64,000 nt of DNA from Volvox africanus (taxonomy: Eukaryota; Chlorophyta; Chlorophyceae; Chlamydomonadales; Volvocaceae): assembly GCA_030268105.1 (NCBI GenBank), contig BSDZ01000010.1, forward strand, positions 3,696,001-3,760,000, given 5' to 3'. The notes under the pieces were generated by a model that was not told the origin of the DNA, did not search any database, and saw only the letters and a list, made by a program, of their open reading frames with translations. Below, in pieces: positions 56,990 through 64,000 of this stretch (positions are counted from its first letter, which is position 1; each line of letters starts with the position of its first letter). Both the position numbers and the translations under genes were made by a program.

Positions 56990-59900
56990 TTATGCCGCCC
57001 CTGCCTGACCGCTCATTTCCGTTGCGGAAGTGACGTCCAGGGCTACGTGGTCTCGGAGATGAAACGCCCCTGGATCGTTAGGCAACGAGCCGGGGCGCTT
57101 CTCAATGACGCCTGTACGGAAACAGCGAGTGTAGGGGAATACGAATGATTCAATGCACGCAAAGCAGTAAGCCCCCCCTCCTTCCCTTCGCCTTGTCTCC
57201 CATTTCACTCCCTCGCTCCCCTCTTCCACCACTACCCCTATCTTCCAATATCTGTAGATTGCTTTTTATTTTTTCTTGCGAACGCCTTCCCCTCAACCGC
57301 CATTCCTTGACCCTCAACCCTCCCCTCCTTGTATCAGCACCAGGATTCGTTGTATTCGCCTTCCCTCCCCTCCCTGCGGCCCGTAGCCGCACCAGGCTGC
57401 ACACACCATGATGCAGCCGGAAGGTCCCCGACCGCACTTCCTCGCAGTACAGCCGCAAGGTGACCGCCACCGAGCTGAAGGCGATCTCGCGGAAGGGGAT
57501 GTCCTCGGGGGCGAACAGGGCCACCTCCAGAGACTCAGGACCAGAGGAAAACGTGTACGGCGGCGCCAGCTTAGCCCTGCGTCAGGGAATCGCCACAGGG
57601 AGGCGTATGAACGTGAGGAATAGGATCAATCGGCCTCCGGGGGTGTTGAGCGAAACGGAGCGGATGCACGAGGGGGGGATGTACAGGACGAGGGCGAAGG
57701 ACTCAAAGAAAAACTTCGGAGCGGATGGAAACGAAGGCCGGTGTAGGTATCCTGGTAAGCCATCATGATGGGGGAGGTGCGACCAACAAGTGCCCGATGG
57801 CGCATATTGTCTCACGGGGTGGTCCCACACCGCCAACTGGGAGGTGAACTTCGACAGCCCCGGCAGGATCGCCATTGCTGCTGCGGACTGAGGCAATGAT
57901 GGCAGATGTGAATTTGAGAATGGGAATATTAATGTTAATGTACGTCGCTCCAACCTAATAGGCGGGCCGTACACTCTGGATCACTTGTCAAGCCCGCTCT
58001 CGAGTCCGTATGCGGGTGGGTTCCACCTCCATTACGATACAGACCCGGGGCCTTGTGGCAGCGGTGCAGATAGCGCTTTATACCCCACGAAATCCTTCTT
58101 CCCCTCTCCCTCTTCCAATGTGTTCACGTGTGCTCCCCATGGTTTACACGCCGCACATACGGACTCCTGCGCCTTCCCTCCCCGCCTCTCCTCATCGCAG
58201 GTGCACCTGAAGAGGATGTAGGCTTGTCCGATGAGCGGGATGTCCCAGTGCGCGTACGGCGCAACCACCTAAGCGGCAAGAGGGGTCACGGGTCCGGAAG
58301 CAAGGGGGAGTCAAGGCTACATACTCAGCATGACACATACCATGTTGCTGCTTACCCCTGCATTGGCGGGTTGGCTGGCACGCTCTTGTCACAGTGCCAC
58401 CTCAGTAACCGTCTGTGAGCTAGACTTCCGTGACCTAGAACGTCAGGTCACTATCCCGCCCCTCGTACCCGATCCCAACCCTGAAAGCCGCCAGGGCCAT
58501 CCGGCGGCAGCGGACTTCCCAGTGCAGACCCTTGCTGGACGAGCTCGGTGGACCTGACGTGTGCCCCTTTGTACCCATCCAGGCGCGAAGCCTCCCTTTC
58601 CGCCATCGGGCATACCTCCCGCACTCCCATCGATCTCTGCCTCACTGCTACCGCTGCACGACATTCCACACCCGTGTAGCGCCAAGCACCAACCAACCCC
58701 CGCTCTCTCTCATCCCACCCCACACCACACCACACCACACCACCTCGACACACGTTCAAGTGTTGTTGGTTTTCTGCTCGAGGTACTGGTGGTAGTCGGC
58801 AGTAATCAAGGGAAGGTGCAACACCCTCCTGGCCCCACTTGTTTCCCTCACACCCTCCTGGACCCACTTCTTTCCCTCACACCCTCGTGCTCCTCCCTCA
58901 AGCAAGACCCCGATGGATAGATCCCTACATGAACCACCGCGTTGGCCTCCTCCCACGTCTCCCGGACCGCCCCTGCAGCCGTCGACTCGTTCAGCTCCAT
59001 GAAGCCCGCGGGGAGCGTCCACAGGCCCCGACACGGCTCGATGGCGCGTCTGGCGGGCGGGGTTGGGGCGGGGGTGGGTGAGGAGGGAGGCAGGCAGAGG
59101 GTGGAAATGCCGCACGCAGGAGTCAGCCGCCCAGAACGGGGGGATATCGGGCAGCAGGGCAGTAGGGTTGTGTCGTGAGGAGTACTGCTTGCAATTAGGA
59201 TACAGATGGTCCCGGAGCGGATGGCCCCATGTCCTTGTGCCGCTGGTCCCGGAGCGCGAGACCCGGCCAAGGTCGGCGGACGCAGCGGGAAGTTGCGACT
59301 TGGGCGCATCTGCCCACAGCTCGCCCATTTCAATATATTTCAACTTAGCTCTCCGGTCACAACTTAGATGATCTTGTAAATACCCTCCCCCTTGTCGGAC
59401 GTGGGGGGGCGGACGGCCGGCAGCAGAGCATCCCCCTTCTCCCAACGCCCCCACGGACTCCATCACAACATCCGTCCCCGCCATAAGCAGCCCCCAAAAG
59501 CGGCACCGACTGCGGTACATACTCCCAGACATACACATGCCCAGCCAGTATCTAATCACCAGGCTTGGAATGTCGACGGCACCCATGTCATGCATAGGGT
59601 GGTTTAGTGGGAGTACTGTCGCGTCACGACCTCCAGCGGTATGGGCAGGTTTCCCGCGCTCCAGCTAGCCCTGCTGTCCTCCTGCTGCTTCGTCTTTCCG
59701 GCCTCCCGTCTCTCCCGGCCTCCCCGGCCCCCGTCTTCGCCCTGGTCTTCTGGCACACGCACCTGCACAATAGTATCTTGCCTTGGTGCTCCACAACGCA
59801 TCCCACCACCATCTTAGGATTGTGGTAATCCACATAGCCGCAGCTGCTACACACGTGCCGCCACTCCTTATCACCCAAGGGCTTGGATACCGCCAGGCGC

Positions 59901-60580
59901 CCCCCACATACCCTGACATCAACCAGCAGACAGCAGTACCCAAAAGCGTTCAGCAAGTTGACGAGCTAGACATGAGTGCAGGTGACAATAATCCATTTTG
60001 CATTAGACAGAGCAAAAGATACATGAGAGGGAAGCCGGCATCTATTTCTACCATGGACCTGTGAAGCGAGAACCCAAGCGAGAACCCAGGCAGGGATTGC
60101 CCAGCACAAAAGAGAAACGGGACAAATAGACGGGAAGGCCCAAGCTGCAAGCTACGATTTATGACAGTCAGGGTCGCAGGGGGAGCTGAAGGTGACTCCG
60201 AGGAGTTCCAGTGCGTCGCCAAAGCGCACCCCATCACACGCCCGCCCGCCGGAAGGGCGCCCTGGGCGCAACTTTGCCAACCTGCAGAAATTTGCCTTAA
60301 TTTTTTGCATCCATGGTGGCGGTTCCGCCATCCTCTCCGGCGACCCTTGCGCCGAGACCGCGGTCGCCGAGCTCATGACCTTGGTAACGAGACGTCCAGC
60401 CTCACCTCGCCTAAAATTTTCAGTGCTGCATAGGTGATCACATAAGCAGCTTGCTGCCTGATGCCTGTGAGACCGCTGAGCTGCACAAACTAAGCGAACT
60501 TTGTCGAGGTTTGAGGTAAAATTTCGCCAGCCAGGTTGCGTTCCGTTCCAAAGCGCCATAAATGAAAGTTTCATGAACAC
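56990..60580 (-). CDS. NUDIX hydrolase with zinc ribbon, plastid NUDT23 type
   Basis: Plant NUDT23 hydrolyses FAD and ADP-ribose-like dinucleotides in chloroplasts. Exons (minus, 5' to 3'): 60580-60282, 59912-59763, 59049-58938, 58268-58207, 57576-57407, 57111-56990. All phases match and give 305 codons including the stop. The first 85 or so residues are rich in Ser, Ala, Arg and His with few acids and look like a transit peptide. A zinc ribbon follows ('NFCRVCGG' and 'HVCSSCGYV'), then '[21 protein letters not shown]', and the Nudix box within '[19 protein letters not shown]' and '[11 protein letters not shown]'. The signature residues Gly, Glu, Arg-Glu and Glu-Glu are present, but the Gly that usually follows the Glu pair is Asn. 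Downstream motifs '[17 protein letters not shown]', '[17 protein letters not shown]' and '[10 protein letters not shown]' match NUDT23. The start at 60580 is the most upstream ATG of an open frame; a later one is possible. Confidence 0.92.
58728..58745. repeat. (CCACA)n short repeat
   Basis: CACACCACACCACACC repeats lie in the NUDIX intron between 58268 and 58938. Just downstream, at 58838-58895, is an imperfect duplication of a 30-base unit (CTCACACCCTCCTGGACCCA type). Confidence 0.7.
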
Positions 60581-60920
60581 GTCGTTTTGCGGGACATTAT
60601 ACTTACAAACAGTGTGGAATGGTGCAGCCTTTTAAAGTAAATAATATCTATATTTCTGTGGCAGAAAATACCTACGCTTATTATGATGGCATGCTTCAGG
60701 AGAAACCTAATTTGAATACATTGATTTTTCCATTACAACTCTACAAGGCAATCGGTTTGCTGTCGTTCCGTGACAGTTGCTTGTTGGTCAGCCAGATCGG
60801 AGCCTTGTATGTGTTGTATGGCCCGTACCGGCAATATTCTTTAAAATTAACTCTACCGCCTATTCCAGGTTTGATTCACATCCTTCAAAAGTCTTGTGCT
60901 GTACTCGCCATAACTATCCA
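60581..60920. promoter_or_regulatory. Divergent intergenic region between two plastid-protein genes
   Basis: Only 340 bases separate the NUDIX and TL29 start codons, so the region must hold both promoters and 5' leaders. It is AT-rich at 60635-60740. No specific box was recognised. Confidence 0.5.
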
Positions 60921-63250
60921 ATGGTCGAAATCCTTCAGCGAACGCCGTGCTCAGCAACGCGCATCAGTCCCACCGCTGGCACCACGTCTCGGAACTGCCC
61001 ATTGGTCAGAGCGGATGCTGCACGCCAGAGACTTGTGACACGACGTGAGGCTGTCATCGTACTGGATATCTCGGCACCCGAGTCGGGCAGTCGTGACAGA
61101 AGACTTGTTTAAGGTGCGCGAAGTATGTATCTTCCACCTCTTAACTTTGTAATCTCTCCCTTGCAGGCAATGACCTGGACTCGGTTGTTAATTTGTCCCT
61201 GACGCGCCGTGAGCTGCTTGGTGCATCCATGCCGCTGCTAGCGCTGATTGGTGGGGCAGCCCCGGTGGGACTCGTGGCCGGGACTCCCCCAGCTCGCGCC
61301 GCATCCGGTCTGGTGACGCCCTCCTCCGCGGCTCAGGCCGCTATGAACAAGGCACTGTCCCGGGCAATCCCCAAGGCGAAGGTAACATAGCCACGACCAC
61401 GTCAGCTGGGGGCCAGGCCTGCGCTGCGGCCCTAGGGAAGAGGGGATGAAGCGCCGCATGGGGAGACGCCACACCACTCGTTGAAAAAGAAAGAGCCCCG
61501 CCCTCGTCCTCGGCATTACGTTTTTCATCTTTGTCAATCTCTCCTACACATGATGTACCGATCATTCTAAAAAGCGTGTATGTCCTCAGCATTTAGGTGA
61601 CCGCTGACGGGCAGTGTCCTGCGCGGGCGCAGTGGACGTATTCTTGAGCCTCAGCCCGATGCCCACCCCTAGCCCGCATGGATCCCTTCAACTCGCGCCT
61701 CTTTCCGTCTACACAACCCACCCCCTTAAACCCCCAGACAGCCGTGGCCCTTCGCTTGGTGTTTCATGACGCGGGTACCTACAGTGCGCTCTTGGGGGAC
61801 GGGGGCCTCAATGCGTCCATCCAGTATGAATTGGACCGGCCGGAGAACTTCGGGCTGAAAAGGGGCTGGCGCCTGGTGGAGCAGGTGATGACGAGGGCGG
61901 AAGCCGTGGGGAAGAAAGGGAGCGGGAGTCGGAAAGGCAAGGGGAGCCTGAGGGGCTTGCATTGGATAGCAACCGGAAAAGGGAAGGGGGAATCAACGGC
62001 TAAGAAGAAGTTAACGCAGGAGTTTGCCCGCCACCCCCTTCCAGCCCTCCCTCGCCCTACCCCGCTGTACCAAACACACCCTTTTTGCCCTGCCGTGCCA
62101 TGCTACTGCCCCACTGACTCAGGTGCGTAGCGACCTCCGTGGCACCGCGGCGGAGGGTTTGGTGACTGATGCAGATCTGGTGGCTCTGGCTGGGGCGTTT
62201 GCGGTGAGGCTGTGCGGGGGCCCCGACATCCCGCTACGAATCGGGCGACCAGTGGCCACCTCCCCTGACCCGCCTGGTCGCATGCCGGGAGAGAACTTCA
62301 GCGCGGAACAGCTTAAGGCCAACTTCTCGGAGAAAGGCTTTAGTGTGCAGGAAATGGTAGCGCTGTCCGGTGCGTACCTGAGTGACGACCTAACACGTTA
62401 CTCATCCTTCAGCATCCGGGGCTGTGTGTCGTTGGGGGAAGGGGAGAGGTGATCAGGCAGCGGGCTTTCCAGAGTACAGGGGCCAGGGCGCACAGGGGCC
62501 AGGGTGCACAGGGGTCGCGTTCCGTCTCGCGTAGGACAGCACAGGAGTTAAGAGGTTTGGAGGACCGGCGAAAACAAGTACTGAAGCACTGAGGAACCAG
62601 GTGCTGCTGAAGAGAAACAGAGGGAGAGAGAAGCTGGGGAATAGAAACAAGCAGTTATTAAATACGGCTTTTGTCGAGAAACGAAGAATTGTTAAACAGT
62701 ACGATTACTAATCATGATTGCCAGATGATGGGGGGTCGATCCGGGGTTGATAAGACCCATGCGGCGGCAACGCCGAAGGTCTTTCCCACGTTGTATGCAT
62801 GGGCTAATGGGCCCATGCATAGGGCCCATGCATACAATGGGATGTCTTAATACGGTTCGCCGGCGTGTTACCCGGGCACTATCCCGCAATCTTCCGCCCG
62901 TTCCCGCGACCCCCTCAACCCCCCTCACCCACCATCATGCCTCGTTCATTCGACTTCCCCCCTCTATCACCAATCCGTCAGGAGCCCATACCTTGGGCAG
63001 CAAGGGCTTCGGTGATCCCACTCGCTTCGACAACGAGTACTACCTCGCCCTGTTGCGGAGACCCTGGAACAATCCCAACGACTCGATGGCCTCGATGATC
63101 GGACTGCGCTCAGATCACGTGCTGCCGGACGATCCCGAGTGCCTGCCGTACATCCAGCGTTACGCAGAGGACCAGAACGCCTTCTTCGCGGACTTCTCAT
63201 CGGCCTACATCAAAATGACCACTCTGGGTGTGCCAGGCTGGGCGGCGTGA
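60921..63250 (+). CDS. TL29: TL29/APX4-like thylakoid lumen haem-peroxidase family protein
   Basis: TL29 is a lumenal, photosystem II-associated relative of ascorbate peroxidase, made in the green lineage. Exons: 60921-61044, 61167-61381, 61738-61884, 62123-62369, 62982-63250. All phases match and give 334 codons including the stop. The N-terminus is bipartite: an Arg/Ser/Thr-rich plastid transit part, then a twin-arginine signal ('SLTRRELLGA', a hydrophobic core 'PLLALIGGAAPVGLVAG', and cleavage near 'ARA'), so import through the thylakoid Tat pathway is expected. The peroxidase domain has 'ALRLVFHDAGTY' (distal Arg and His, with Phe in place of the ascorbate-peroxidase Trp), 'SIQYELDRPEN', 'CGGPDIPLRIGR', the proximal 'LSGAHTLGSKGFGDPTRF' and 'YAEDQNAFFADFSSAYIKM'. 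It ends 'VPGWAA'. The first ATG of the transit segment was chosen; an in-frame ATG at 60777 would add 48 residues. Confidence 0.95.
62791..62837. repeat. Inverted repeat, 14-bp perfect arms, in TL29 intron
   Basis: TTGTATGCATGGGC at 62791-62804 and its exact complement at 62824-62837 flank a 19-base spacer. The spacer itself contains a second copy of GGGCCCATGCAT. It lies in the last intron of TL29 (62370-62981) and could fold into a hairpin or cruciform. Confidence 0.92.
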
Positions 63251-64000
63251 GCGAGGGGTGGAGGTGGGGTGAGGGTGGGGGTGCGGGCAGGGGCTTATGT
63301 CGTGGCATCTAAGGGCGGTCTCTGCTGATGCACGGCATGATGGATGGATGAAGCAATGGATGGAGCAATGTGGGCGAGGAGGAGGAGTCAAGGTGTGTGT
63401 GATACGGGTTTACAGACTGATCGGAGCCCCGCAAGGGTGGGAAGGTGGGAAGGCGGGAAAAGGGGCCTACAGGTAGGGCCAAGTGGCCTGGATAACGAAG
63501 CTAATGGTGTACGGCGTTTGGGCTTATGCGTATCTGTATGCTCCAGCAGTCCCTTCTAACTGGACCGTACGGAACAGCTGCTTAAGAACGGAAATATCTA
63601 GGGGTACAGCATTTAACCCTCGCCGTCACCGATGCCTGCGCGGAAGGTTTATTTTGGCGCTTGGAGGATTGCTTGAGATTTTAATTTGGGTTGAGGTGGG
63701 GGCTGTCTGCAGGAAATGGTCGAGCGGGCAGAAGGTTGTTTGGTTGGCTGTCGGACGATATGGTAGTGTTAGGGTTCCCGCTGCAGTGTGACGACGATGT
63801 CATACTGGTCATCAGGGATTAGTGCAGTGGAAGTGAGGTGCGGGCACGGCAGATATAGTACTGTGATGGTATTGACACGAGTCACATACCAGCAGGGAAC
63901 ATTTAGGGTGTAGGTGCTAGGTGACGCTGTGTTAAACAGTGAGCTGGGATGCCGTGATGTGGCAATCCTGGTGGTGGTGGTGGTGGTGGTGGTAAATATC
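63251..64000. other. 3' flank of TL29, no recognised gene; (TGG)n at the end
   Basis: The region holds GATGGATG-like and GGGAAGGTGGGAAGG repeats at 63335-63460 and a (TGG)n run at 63969-63993. The short frames present have no motifs. The next gene probably starts beyond the window. Confidence 0.5.

Noticed and set aside
57776..57885. Minus-strand segment resembling a mitochondrial pyruvate carrier ('VWDHP')
   Set aside because: It lies inside a NUDIX intron. Only a few residues match, and the next conserved block of the carrier family is absent.

Overview
This window looks like nuclear DNA of a photosynthetic eukaryote of the green lineage, most likely an alga. Three things point there. Nearly every gene is split into many short exons by GT-AG introns of roughly 80 to 700 bases. 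Two adjacent genes encode apparently plastid-targeted proteins, one of them the thylakoid-lumen peroxidase-like TL29. The arogenate dehydrogenase and mitochondrial pyruvate dehydrogenase kinase are of the plant type. There is no operon structure and no bacterial signal. All gene models were built by hand from splice sites, reading phase and recognisable protein motifs. Most close in phase from start to stop, but no transcript evidence was available.

Layout. 0-5 kb: a possible PAN/Apple-like exon at the left edge, intergenic sequence, a (GTCC)n minisatellite and a broken Ty3/gypsy integrase (minus). 5.0-11.2 kb: a 12-exon WD40 protein (minus). 11.7-20.0 kb: a HECT ubiquitin ligase of the UBE3C/UPL6 type (plus). 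22.2-22.5 kb: a 91-residue one-helix membrane protein (minus). 22.9-26.2 kb: zinc-finger methionine aminopeptidase 1 (plus). 27.5-29.7 kb: a CDC50/LEM3 flippase beta subunit (minus). 30.1-32.6 kb: arogenate/prephenate dehydrogenase (plus). 33.3-33.7 kb: a basic LLP-like nucleolar protein (minus). 35.0-39.9 kb: pyruvate dehydrogenase kinase (plus). 42.9-52.5 kb: a roughly 21-exon gene for a TIR-like ('SHAW' motif) plus Ala/Ser-rich plus LRR-like protein (plus). 53.4-53.7 kb: a degenerate 18S rRNA fragment. 57.0-60.6 kb: a NUDIX hydrolase of the plastid NUDT23 type (minus). 60.9-63.25 kb: TL29/APX4-like peroxidase (plus).

The genes alternate strand almost perfectly, giving five head-to-head pairs: WD40/HECT, small membrane protein/MetAP1, CDC50/arogenate dehydrogenase, LLP/PDK and NUDIX/TL29. 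The pairs are separated by about 340-1,300 bases and converge tail to tail. The only break is the PDK to SHAW-LRR step, where a 3.1-kb gap may hide an unrecognised minus-strand gene. The genes are mostly unrelated housekeeping functions: ubiquitin transfer, N-terminal Met removal, lipid flipping, tyrosine synthesis and control of carbon entry to the TCA cycle. The NUDIX/TL29 pair is the exception, because both products are probably plastid-located. The most novel object is the SHAW-LRR gene, a receptor-like architecture with no family name I can assign.
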